A model generated the notes under the pieces. That model made no database searches, was not told the origin of the DNA, and saw nothing but the letters and a program-made list of their open reading frames with translations. Position numbers and translations under genes: made by a program. From Spirochaetota bacterium (GTDB lineage: Bacteria > Spirochaetota > Spirochaetia > Treponematales > Treponemataceae): a stretch of DNA of 64,000 nucleotides. This document shows, in pieces, positions 43,343-50,618 of this stretch. Within the stretch, counting starts at the first letter, position 1; every line of letters begins with the position of its first letter. The stretch spans positions 186,001 to 250,000 of the forward strand of contig JAEXRH010000011.1 in assembly GCA_023438065.1 (NCBI GenBank), given 5' to 3'.

Positions 43343-43963
43343 CTACCGCGACAGCTCCCTGATTCCGTCCATCGAGTCCATGACGTTCTTGACCATCAGG
43401 AACCGCTCCCGGATGTTCACCACGCGCTTCTCGAGGGCGAGCTTGTTGAGAAACTCGCTCTCCTCGCTTTCGGCCGACGAAAGACGCCTGAGAAGCTCGA
43501 TCTTGACGACCGTGAAGGATATCGCCTGGAGCACGTTCTCGTAGAGGATCTTTCCCCGATAGTCGGCCTCGATTCCCTTGTGGTAGGTCGTGAGCATCCT
43601 GCTCCGGTTCTCGATTCTGCCCTTCGCCGCGAGGAGGCGATAGAGGCTCGACTTCTCGTCGACGTTCTCGGTAAAGAGGATCGTCGCGCCGATCTCGGTG
43701 TCGAGCCGGGAAACGAACTTGCGGAAAAGCGGCGAATTGACCTCGACCGTCCTGAACTTTTTCACGTTGACGACGTCGAGATACTCCAGGTTGTTTACCA
43801 CCTCGAAGTAGTAGGCGCGAAGGTAGTTTTCCGCGCTGAGGTTCCGCTTCCTGATCGCCTCGACGCGCGCGTATACCCCGTCGAAAAAGCCGACCGCGCC
43901 CGAAACGGCGCCCGTAATCTCCCTCGCGAGCGAAAGCCCGCCAATGACGGCATCGTCCATCAT
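43343..43963 (-). CDS. Conserved hypothetical helical protein
   Basis: 206 residues from ATG 43963 (AAGGAG 5-6 nt upstream; the ATGATG pair leaves a one-codon ambiguity). There is no signal peptide; one weakly hydrophobic Gly/Ala-rich segment lies near the N-terminus (IGGLSLAREITGAVSGAVGFF). The rest is predicted alpha-helical with many charged residues and conserved-looking text such as FEVVNNLEYLDVVNVKK and TTYHKGIEADYRGKILYEN. I do not recognise the family. It is monocistronic, convergent with the flavin reductase gene and divergent from the GGDEF gene. Confidence 0.7.
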   Translation of the reverse strand: MMDDAVIGGLSLAREITGAVSGAVGFFDGVYARVEAIRKRNLSAENYLRAYYFEVVNNLEYLDVVNVKKFRTVEVNSPLFRKFVSRLDTEIGATILFTENVDEKSSLYRLLAAKGRIENRSRMLTTYHKGIEADYRGKILYENVLQAISFTVVKIELLRRLSSAESEESEFLNKLALEKRVVNIRERFLMVKNVMDSMDGIRELSR

Positions 43964-44092
43964 ACGTCTCCTTTCCGCGCGTTCATGGCCTCTACTATAC
44001 CCCCGCGCACCCGCGTGCGCAATTACTCGCGCGCGCGACCCTTGAACGGCGCATCCCGATCTGGCAATATGGCTTATATATAAGGAAAAGTC

Positions 44093-45649
44093 ATGGTATA
44101 CACACTCGCGGCAATCCTCCTCGCGATCGCCGTCTCCCATGCGGTTTTCGCGGGCTTCTCGTTCCGCCACCGGGAGTCGACCCGGGCGGCGCTACCCCTT
44201 TCACTCCTCCTCCTTACCCTCGCGGTCTATTCGGGCGGCTACGCGGGAGAGCTCCTTTCGAGGACGCTCCCCGGAAAGCTTTTTTGGTGCGCCATCCAGT
44301 ATTGCGGGATATCGTTCCTCCCGACGCTTTGGATCGTCTTCACCGCCCTATACATGAACGTGCAGCGCCTGTACAGAAAGCGCGCGGTCGCCGTCATGGT
44401 CGCGTTTTCGCTGTCGACCCTGTTCGGCGCGCTCACCGACGGGTTCCTGCATCTCCGGTACGCGACCGTCAGCCTCGCGACGGACGGGCCGATCTCGGTG
44501 CTCTCCTTCGGGCGGGGCCCGCTCTACTGGACCCACACCCTCTACTCGCTCGGCGCGTTCCTCATCGGCACGATCATCCTCGTGAACGGGCTTTTCACGA
44601 CTCCGCATTTCTTCCGCCGCCGCCTGATCCTCATGCTCGCCGGGACGACGCTCCCGTGGATCAACTATCTTTTCTACCTCGCGGGAATCAATCTCGGGGG
44701 CATAGACACCATACCCTTCAGCATCAGCGTCTCGGCGCTCTGTTTCGGCCTGGCGGTTTTTCGGTACCGCATCCTCTCCGTCGTCCCGATCGCGAGAAGC
44801 CGCGTCTTCGAGACGATGTCGGACGGCGTCATCGTCCTCGATTCCGCGGGGAAAATCGCGGACCATAACGAGATGGCGACGCGGATCTTTCCGGAACTCG
44901 GAAAAGGGGCGATCTCCACCGAGGCGAGCGTTACCTTTCGGGGCCGCGAGGCGCTGTGCATGAATCTCGCCATGAACGTCGAGGCCGATTTCTCCTTCTC
45001 GATGGATAACGGCGCGGCGGAAAGACACTACGACGCGAGCATCTCTTTCATCAAGAACGCCAAGGGCGAGGCGATCGGACGGCTCATAAACATCAGGGAC
45101 AGTACCGAAACCATCCGACTCATGAAAAGGCTCACGGAACTCGCGACCCTCGACGCGCTCACCGGCATAAGCAACCGACGGAATTTCATCGATACGGCGA
45201 AACGCCAGATCGCGCAACTCTCGCGCGGAAGAAGGTCGCTTTCCATCGCGATCCTTGACCTCGACAACTTCAAGCGCATCAACGATACCTATGGGCACCT
45301 CGTGGGCGACGAGGCGCTCAGGCGGGTCGCGAGGGAACTCACCGCCCAGGTCCGCGCGGGGGACGCCGTCGCGCGCTTCGGCGGGGAAGAGTTCATCTGC
45401 CTCCTCTCCGACGCCGGAGCCTCCTCCGCGCCGGCCGTGGTGGAGCGCATGCGAACCGCGATAGCGGGTATCTCCATCCCGGTCGATTCCGGTCCCCCCG
45501 CCAGGGTGAGCGCGAGTTTCGGCGTTACCTGCGTGAACGAGGTTTCCGGCAACGAGAACCTTGATTCGCTTCTTTCACAGGCCGACCTCGCGCTTTACGA
45601 GGCGAAAGCGGCGGGCAAAAACAAGGTCACGGTCTTTCGGGAAGCCTAG
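44093..45649 (+). CDS. 7TM-PAS-GGDEF diguanylate cyclase
   Basis: 518 residues; AAGGAAAAG precedes ATG 44093. The first ~225 residues are seven membrane segments of the HisKA_7TM type (starting VYTLAAILLAIAVSHAVFAGF). A PAS domain covers about 240-345 (SRVFETMSDGVIVLDSAGKI). The GGDEF domain follows: TLDALTGISNRRNF, AILDLDNFKRINDTYGH and ARFGGEEFICLL, an intact GGEEF A-site. An RxxD inhibitory site (RAGD) lies five residues upstream of GGEEF. It therefore should make c-di-GMP with product inhibition. Its stop overlaps the convergent kinase-like gene by 4 nt (CTAG shared). Confidence 0.94.
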   Translation: MVYTLAAILLAIAVSHAVFAGFSFRHRESTRAALPLSLLLLTLAVYSGGYAGELLSRTLPGKLFWCAIQYCGISFLPTLWIVFTALYMNVQRLYRKRAVAVMVAFSLSTLFGALTDGFLHLRYATVSLATDGPISVLSFGRGPLYWTHTLYSLGAFLIGTIILVNGLFTTPHFFRRRLILMLAGTTLPWINYLFYLAGINLGGIDTIPFSISVSALCFGLAVFRYRILSVVPIARSRVFETMSDGVIVLDSAGKIADHNEMATRIFPELGKGAISTEASVTFRGREALCMNLAMNVEADFSFSMDNGAAERHYDASISFIKNAKGEAIGRLINIRDSTETIRLMKRLTELATLDALTGISNRRNFIDTAKRQIAQLSRGRRSLSIAILDLDNFKRINDTYGHLVGDEALRRVARELTAQVRAGDAVARFGGEEFICLLSDAGASSAPAVVERMRTAIAGISIPVDSGPPARVSASFGVTCVNEVSGNENLDSLLSQADLALYEAKAAGKNKVTVFREA

Positions 45650-46302
45650 CGACCGAGCATCTCGGCGACCGCGTCCCCGAGGACGGGATCGATCTCGGCC
45701 TTCGATACGAGTTTTCCCGCCCCGACCGAAGACGCGTCCAGGGATTTCGCGATATCCACGATCATGGCCGTCGCCTTCCCGGCGGAAACCTTGTCGGCGT
45801 TCAGGACGAAGTCGAAGGATGAAACGGGTTCGACCTTGATGCTGTACGCCGATTCCATGAAATGGGCGCGAATCCGGTCCCGCTCCCGCACGTCCTTTTC
45901 CGCCTGCTTGTAATCGGCTATTTTCAATTGCCCCTGGATATTCGCGATCCTCGAGGCGAGAGACGCCTGTATCCTGACGTTGAGGACGTCCGCGTATCCG
46001 CCGAGCACTACGTACCCGCCGCGCCCGACGATAACCACGTTTCCCCGCTTCGCGAACGCGAGAATCACCTTGTTCATCATCGCGAGCACGGTTTGTCGCT
46101 CCTCCGCCTTCCGGGAATCGAACGCGTCCCAGAACGCCGGGACGTCGTCATAGACCTTGCCGAAGTCGATCAGTCCATACTTCGCGAGCAGGCTGCCGAT
46201 CGTCTCCTTGTCGACCAGCGTGTAACCCAGCGCCTTCGCGACCGATTCGGCAATGGCGGTCCCGCCCGACCCGGCTTCGCGAGAAATGGTAATGACACTC
46301 AT
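45646..46302 (-). CDS. Cytidylate kinase-like family protein
   Basis: 218 residues; GGAGG lies 7 nt before ATG 46302. P-loop nucleotide kinase fold: ITISREAGSGGTAIAESVAKALGY (modified Walker A, REAGSGG), VDKETIGSLL, VIVGRGGYVVL and ERDRIRAHFMESAY in the lid. It is a member of the cytidylate_kin2 group, whose substrates are mostly unproven, so CMP kinase activity should not be assumed. It has its own promoter (TTGACT-17-TACGCT). Confidence 0.85.
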   Translation of the reverse strand: MSVITISREAGSGGTAIAESVAKALGYTLVDKETIGSLLAKYGLIDFGKVYDDVPAFWDAFDSRKAEERQTVLAMMNKVILAFAKRGNVVIVGRGGYVVLGGYADVLNVRIQASLASRIANIQGQLKIADYKQAEKDVRERDRIRAHFMESAYSIKVEPVSSFDFVLNADKVSAGKATAMIVDIAKSLDASSVGAGKLVSKAEIDPVLGDAVAEMLGR

Positions 46303-46328
46303 AGCAAGCCTCCTTTCCCCTTCCCTTA

Positions 46329-46357
46329 AGCGTAGGATTTCGCCCCGGGGAAGTCAA
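46329..46357 (-). promoter_or_regulatory. Sigma70-type promoter of the cytidylate-kinase-like gene
   Basis: Minus strand TTGACT (46357-46352), 17-bp spacer, TACGCT (46334-46329), then a purine-rich leader with GGAGG before ATG 46302. Confidence 0.55.
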
Positions 46358-46417
46358 ACGGTGCCCGAGGCGCGGGTGGCGCGCAGCCGTTCCATGAACT
46401 ATGCTTACGGTATCATC

Positions 46418-48013
46418 ATGGCGCACGAAGGGACGGCGACGCGGATCATGGACGGGCAGGATTGCGACTTCACGGCGTACGAGGATTACTTCGCCGATCA
46501 GACGAGGAAAACCGCGGTCAGGATGTCCGCGCTCGGCATCGTCGCGCTCGCCCTGTATCTCGGCGCGTTCGCGCTCGGACGCCCGGGGACGAGGGAACTT
46601 CGACTCGCGTGCGCGGCATACGGAGGGGCAATCCTGTTCACCGCGATCATGGCGTTACTTCTCGCGCGTGGTCGGCTAACCGAGTCGCGCATGCGCGCCG
46701 TTATCGTTTCGGGGAACCTCGCGATTATCCCCCTGGTCGCGCATAAGGCCCTCTCCGGCGCGCCGCTCTACGAAATTCTCCTCATTATCGTCGTCTTCAT
46801 GTTCGGGGTCGTCCTCACCGCGCCACTCGTCCGGACAGCGACGTTTCTCGTCCCGAATATCGCCCTGAACGCCGCCATTATCGCGCTCATCGGCGTGAGG
46901 AACGGGGGAACAGGACCTGCCCTCGACTTCGCGTTCGGTTCACTGACTCTTTCGGCGTTCCTCGTCGTCATACTAAAAAGCGCGCGGGCCGCGGCGATGC
47001 GCGCGCACGGTATGGCCGCGCAAAACTGGCGTCTTTCGACGATCGACGGGCTTTCTGGGCTTCTCAACCGGCGCGCGTGGCTCTCTCGCGCCGAGGCGCG
47101 ATACGCCCGCGCGACGCTCGCGAATGCGGGAGTCGCCTTTTTCATGATCGACATCGACCGCTTTAAGGCGATCAACGACACGCTCGGGCACGCGGGCGGG
47201 GATGAGGTCATCAGGGCGGTATCGCGGGCGATCAGGGACGCCACTCGAGAGCCGGACCTTGTCGGACGGTTGGGCGGAGAGGAATTCGGCGTGTATCTCG
47301 AGGATATCGATTACGAAAACGCGCGGGCAATCGCCGAGCGAATCCGTGCAACGGTCGCCAGCGCGGCGATTCCCCATGGGAACAAGACGGTAACGGTTAC
47401 CGTTAGCGTCGGGTTCGCGATCGGTCCCGGAGGAAGCCTCGACTCGCTCGTCAAGGCAGGGGACGACTGCCTCTATTCCGCGAAGATCGCCGGAAGGAAC
47501 CGAGTCGTCGGAAACCTGTATCCCGCTCACGCGCTGTCCGTGCAGCTGCCCCTGCAGATACTGTGGCGGGAGGAATTCGGCTCGGGCTCGCCGGAGATCG
47601 ACGAGGACCATCGGGCGCTCATCGAGTCGATTAATCGTCTTTTTTCCGAGGCATGGTCGACATCCGACGCCGACGCGTTGTTCGAGGGACTGTCGGGCGC
47701 CATTGAGCTCATTGCGGCGCATTTCGCCGCGGAAGAGCGGGTCCTTGAGCGAATCGATTATCCCGACCTCGAGCGCCATCGCGCGATTCACGCGGTGGCC
47801 TTGGAAACGGCCAAGAACATCGCCGAAAGCGTCCCGCGCGGGTCGGGAACGTCGATCGACGCCGTGTATACGCTCTATAAGGAGATCGTTCTGGGGCATA
47901 TGCTCGAGGAGGACGCCCGTTTCTTCCCGTTCATAAAAAGCCATCGCGAGAGCGGGAGCGAGGGTATCGACCGGTCCGTCCAATACCCGCCATATCTCGA
48001 CGGCGACGCTTGA
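46418..48013 (+). CDS. Membrane GGDEF diguanylate cyclase fused to a hemerythrin domain
   Basis: 531 residues from ATG 46418; ATGs at 46394 and 46448 are alternatives. About six membrane segments occupy 30-200. The GGDEF domain (about 205-370) has DGLSGLLNRRAWLS, FMIDIDRFKAINDTLGHAGGDE and RLGGEEFGVYL, with an RxxD inhibitory site (REPD). The C-terminal ~135 residues are a bacteriohemerythrin: IDEDHRALIESINRL, HFAAEERVLERIDYP, LERHRAIH and HMLEEDARFF give the di-iron His/Glu/Asp pattern. The fusion suggests c-di-GMP synthesis tuned by oxygen or iron redox state. The promoter is not obvious. Confidence 0.92.
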   Translation: MAHEGTATRIMDGQDCDFTAYEDYFADQTRKTAVRMSALGIVALALYLGAFALGRPGTRELRLACAAYGGAILFTAIMALLLARGRLTESRMRAVIVSGNLAIIPLVAHKALSGAPLYEILLIIVVFMFGVVLTAPLVRTATFLVPNIALNAAIIALIGVRNGGTGPALDFAFGSLTLSAFLVVILKSARAAAMRAHGMAAQNWRLSTIDGLSGLLNRRAWLSRAEARYARATLANAGVAFFMIDIDRFKAINDTLGHAGGDEVIRAVSRAIRDATREPDLVGRLGGEEFGVYLEDIDYENARAIAERIRATVASAAIPHGNKTVTVTVSVGFAIGPGGSLDSLVKAGDDCLYSAKIAGRNRVVGNLYPAHALSVQLPLQILWREEFGSGSPEIDEDHRALIESINRLFSEAWSTSDADALFEGLSGAIELIAAHFAAEERVLERIDYPDLERHRAIHAVALETAKNIAESVPRGSGTSIDAVYTLYKEIVLGHMLEEDARFFPFIKSHRESGSEGIDRSVQYPPYLDGDA

Positions 48014-48130
48014 CGACGCATCCCTGCGGAGGGCCTGCTCGGGTTCCGGAGAATGCCGGATACCCCCCTCCAACCATCGACTTCCTGCCTCGGGTTTCCG
48101 CGCCGCCGGCGCGGCTCGAATCAGATTTAA

Positions 48131-48166
48131 AATACGAAAACCGTCCTGCTGGACGGTTTTCGTATT
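48131..48166. terminator. Perfect 16-bp hairpin after tRNA-Ala
   Basis: AATACGAAAACCGTCC (48131-48146) and its complement (48151-48166), loop TGCT. The A/T end of the stem gives a U-tract for the tRNA transcript on the minus strand; it could also stop the GGDEF-hemerythrin transcript. The rest of 48014-48167 shows nothing else. Confidence 0.8.
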
Positions 48167-48167
48167 C

Positions 48168-48240
48168 TGGAGAATACCGGATTCGAACCGGTGACCTATT
48201 GATTGCGAACCAATCGCTCTACCAACTGAGCTAATTCCCC
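48168..48240 (-). tRNA. tRNA-Ala, anticodon CGC
   Basis: 73-nt cloverleaf on the minus strand. Acceptor GGGGAAT/ATTCTCC contains G3:U70, the alanine identity pair. D-arm GCTC-AGTTGGTA-GAGC, anticodon stem ATTGG/TCAAT with loop TTCGCAA (anticodon CGC reading GCG), T-arm ACCGG-TTCGAAT-CCGGT, discriminator A. CCA is not encoded. A TTGAAA-18-TATAGT promoter precedes it and a hairpin follows, so it is a single-gene unit. Confidence 0.96.
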
Positions 48241-48251
48241 GCTTGGTTCAC

Positions 48252-48281
48252 ACTATACCAGAAAAGCGCGTTTGATTTCAA
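48252..48281 (-). promoter_or_regulatory. Promoter of tRNA-Ala
   Basis: Minus strand TTGAAA (48281-48276), 18-bp spacer, TATAGT (48257-48252), 11 nt before the mature 5' end. Confidence 0.8.
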
Positions 48282-48300
48282 GCGGTTTCGCTGGTAGTAT
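48272..48300 (+). promoter_or_regulatory. Promoter of the META-like lipoprotein gene
   Basis: TTGATT (48272-48277), 17-bp spacer, TAGTAT (48295-48300); ATG 48308 is 7 nt on, so a leaderless mRNA is predicted. Its -35 overlaps the -35 of the tRNA promoter on the other strand by 2 bp. Confidence 0.65.
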
Positions 48301-48307
48301 TCAGGAT

Positions 48308-48868
48308 ATGATGCGAAATTTCCGCAATTCGCCCCTACGGTCCCGATCAAGGGGAAACAAGGCTAGCCGCCGGAACGCGCTCGCCGTCCTGACGATTCTC
48401 GCGATCACGGCCTGTCTCCCGGGTTGCGCGAGCCAGCCGCCCCGGGCCGAACAGGCACGCTCGACGGCCGGTTCGGGGGCGCCGCTTGTCGGGACGACCT
48501 GGCTGCTCGCGGGCTATACCTTTCAGGGTCAATTCATCCCGCTTGAGCCCGGGCACGGCTCGTCGGCACTACTCGTGCTTCGCGAGGACGGGACACTGTC
48601 GGGCAATACCGGGACGAACGTCTTCTCGGGAACATGGAAGCTCGGAAAAGCCCGCTCGCCGGGGACACGTGCTCTCTCGATGACGATTACCGGGGTCACG
48701 AAAAAAGCGAGTCCCAACGGGATCGCGGCCCGGTTCGAGGCCGACTTCCTTCGGGAGATCGAGGAGGCGCGGTCCGTCACGCAAAAAAAGGACTCCATCC
48801 AGCTCCTTGACGGGCGGGACGGAATCCTTCTCCGGTTCATCGCGGCGAACGCGAACGGCCTTTATTGA
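48308..48868 (+). CDS. META-domain-like lipoprotein
   Basis: 186 residues from ATG 48308 (a second ATG follows at once). A basic N-region and hydrophobic core end in the lipobox LPGC with Cys40. The mature part has GTTWLLAGYTFQGQFIPL, LVLREDGTLSGNTGTNVFSGTWK and a final strand region, the layout of META/HslJ-type small beta domains (W...L....G...N...G.Y). Function of the family is unclear (stress or motility linked in some species). It is convergent with the phosphofructokinase gene with only 7 nt between stops. Confidence 0.8.
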   Translation: MMRNFRNSPLRSRSRGNKASRRNALAVLTILAITACLPGCASQPPRAEQARSTAGSGAPLVGTTWLLAGYTFQGQFIPLEPGHGSSALLVLREDGTLSGNTGTNVFSGTWKLGKARSPGTRALSMTITGVTKKASPNGIAARFEADFLREIEEARSVTQKKDSIQLLDGRDGILLRFIAANANGLY

Positions 48869-48875
48869 GCGCGCG

Positions 48876-50249
48876 TCATTTCGCGGCGTGCTGCCTGATT
48901 TTGCTGTTCCTGAGGAACGCTTCCTTGTCGTTCACCATCAGGACCGGCTGCCCGGTCGCGTCGAGGCAGTCGCGCCAGAGCGAGCCCTCGGGATAGACGT
49001 AGTTCCGCTTGCTCGTCACGACGCTGATCGGCAAGTGCACGAACTTGTTGTGCACGAGGCCGATGATGAGTTTGGTCTTGCCCGCCATCGCCGCGTGCAC
49101 CGCGTTGTTGCCGAGCCGCTCGCAGTAGATCGAGTCGATCGGGGCAGCGGTCGCCGAGCGGATCTGGTAGCTCGGGTCGATGTACTTGAGGTTGATATGG
49201 AGCCCGATGGACTTGAAATAGGCGGTCATCTTGTCCCGAAGGAAGATACCGATGTCCGCGAGCTTCTTGTTTCCGGAGTCGTCGGTACCGCCCTCTCCCT
49301 GCAGAAGGTCCTGGCCCGCGCCCTCGGCGACGACGATGACGGCGTGATGCCGCGTCCGGAGCCGCTCCTCGAGGTAGTGAAGGAGCCCCTTCGGCCCCTC
49401 GAGATCGAACGGCACCTCCGGGATGAGGACGAAATTGACCTCATGGCTCGCGATCGCGGTGTGAGTCGCGATGAAGCCCGACTCGCGGCCCATGAGCTTG
49501 ACCAGTCCGATGCCGTTGATCTGCGAGTGCGCTTCCATGTGCGCCGCGCCAACGGCCTCGGCGGCCTTTACGACCGCGGTGTCGAACCCGAAGGATTTCT
49601 GGATGAAGGAAAGGTCGTTGTCGACGGTCTTCGGGATGCCGACGACCGCGATCTTGAGGCCGCGCTTCTCGATCTCCTCGGCGACCTCGAGCGACCCGCG
49701 CTGGGTCCCGTCGCCGCCGATAATGAAGATCATGTTGATATTGAGGTTTTCGATCGCGTCGGCGATCTCGATGACGCGGTCGCCGCCGCCGCGAGAGGTG
49801 CCGAGGATGGAACCGCCGGTCTTGTGGCAATCGTCCACGACCTGGGGATTGAGCGGAAGAACCTCGTAGCCGTATTCGGGGAGCAGGCCCTTGAACCCGA
49901 AGCGGATCCCGCTGATGCGCTTGACGCCGTACCGGTTCCAGAGGCAGCGCACGACCGACCTGATGACGTCATTGAGCCCCGGGCAGAGACCGCCGCAGGT
50001 AACGATCGCCGCGTGCACATGGCTCGGGCTGAAGAAGATCTTCTCGCGGGGGCCGGCTTTCTCGAGAAGCTCGGCGCGAGAGCACGGGCCGATGACCTCG
50101 TCGCACGTCGCGTCGATTCGATATCGTACAAACTCGTCGTCATTGACGTAATTCGCGATAAAATCGCCCTCGACGCTCGACAGCTGAATCGGGGACGCCA
50201 CCTTGCAGGGGCCAAGGGAAGAGATTGTAAAATCGTACGATCCTGACAT
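48876..50249 (-). CDS. pfkA: 6-phosphofructokinase, clade X, predicted ATP-dependent
   Basis: 457 residues; AAGGAG lies 8 nt before ATG 50249. Family A phosphofructokinase of the long clade-X type (related to trypanosomal PFK and spirochaetal second copies). Seen: VTCGGLCPGLNDVIRS, ILGTSRGGG, IIGGDGTQRG (178-182 GGDGT), GIPKTVDNDL (206-212), LMGRESGFIA and ILGYIQRGG-equivalent text. Gly in GGDGT argues for ATP, whereas Lys in PKTVDND is typical of PPi enzymes. This Gly/Lys combination is known from ATP-using clade-X enzymes. Glycolytic commitment step; it may be one of two PFK genes in the genome. Confidence 0.9.
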   Translation of the reverse strand: MSGSYDFTISSLGPCKVASPIQLSSVEGDFIANYVNDDEFVRYRIDATCDEVIGPCSRAELLEKAGPREKIFFSPSHVHAAIVTCGGLCPGLNDVIRSVVRCLWNRYGVKRISGIRFGFKGLLPEYGYEVLPLNPQVVDDCHKTGGSILGTSRGGGDRVIEIADAIENLNINMIFIIGGDGTQRGSLEVAEEIEKRGLKIAVVGIPKTVDNDLSFIQKSFGFDTAVVKAAEAVGAAHMEAHSQINGIGLVKLMGRESGFIATHTAIASHEVNFVLIPEVPFDLEGPKGLLHYLEERLRTRHHAVIVVAEGAGQDLLQGEGGTDDSGNKKLADIGIFLRDKMTAYFKSIGLHINLKYIDPSYQIRSATAAPIDSIYCERLGNNAVHAAMAGKTKLIIGLVHNKFVHLPISVVTSKRNYVYPEGSLWRDCLDATGQPVLMVNDKEAFLRNSKIRQHAAK

Positions 50250-50288
50250 ACGCCACGCTCCTTATCTGGGTTGCTGCACGCAGTGTAA

Positions 50289-50317
50289 AGTATACAAGTT
50301 TGCGATTCCCGAAACAA
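50289..50317 (-). promoter_or_regulatory. Promoter of the phosphofructokinase gene
   Basis: Minus strand TTGTTT (50317-50312), 17-bp spacer, TATACT (50294-50289); leader ~35 nt with AAGGAG. Confidence 0.6.
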
Positions 50318-50326
50318 TAGAGCCGC

Positions 50327-50355
50327 TTGACCCGCGTATCCCGAGTCAGTATCTT
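50327..50355 (+). promoter_or_regulatory. Promoter of the NifU-ygiQ operon
   Basis: TTGACC (50327-50332), 17-bp spacer, TATCTT (50350-50355); short leader with GGAGAG before ATG 50389. Confidence 0.62.
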
Positions 50356-50388
50356 TCAGTAACGATACCCGATCTTATGGAGAGAACC

Positions 50389-50613
50389 ATGCTTGCAGAC
50401 AACGTGAAAAAAGCGCTTGAAGATATTCGCCCTCAGCTCCAGGCCGACGGCGGCGATATAGAGTTCATTTCGGTCTCGGACGACGGCAAGGTGCTCGTGA
50501 GGCTCACGGGCGCATGCGGTTCGTGCCCGATGGCGACGATGACCCTCAAGATGGGCGTCGAGGCCCACCTCATGAAAACCGTTCCCGGCGTCACCGAGGT
50601 CGTTCAGGCCTGA
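50389..50613 (+). CDS. NifU C-terminal-domain Fe-S scaffold protein
   Basis: 74 residues from ATG 50389 with GGAGAG just upstream; the longer in-frame reading upstream is not supported by the promoter. It is a free-standing NifU C-terminal domain with DNVKKALEDIRPQLQADGGDIEF and CGSCPMATMTLK (Cys43 and Cys46), which carries a transient Fe-S cluster between dimeric subunits. It lies 5 nt before a radical-SAM gene, fitting a role in cluster delivery to that enzyme. Confidence 0.94.
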   Translation: MLADNVKKALEDIRPQLQADGGDIEFISVSDDGKVLVRLTGACGSCPMATMTLKMGVEAHLMKTVPGVTEVVQA

Positions 50614-50618
50614 GCCCG

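Noticed and set aside
48131..48240. Integration site at the tRNA gene
   Set aside because: No duplicated tRNA 3' end, integrase or mobile cargo is visible next to it.
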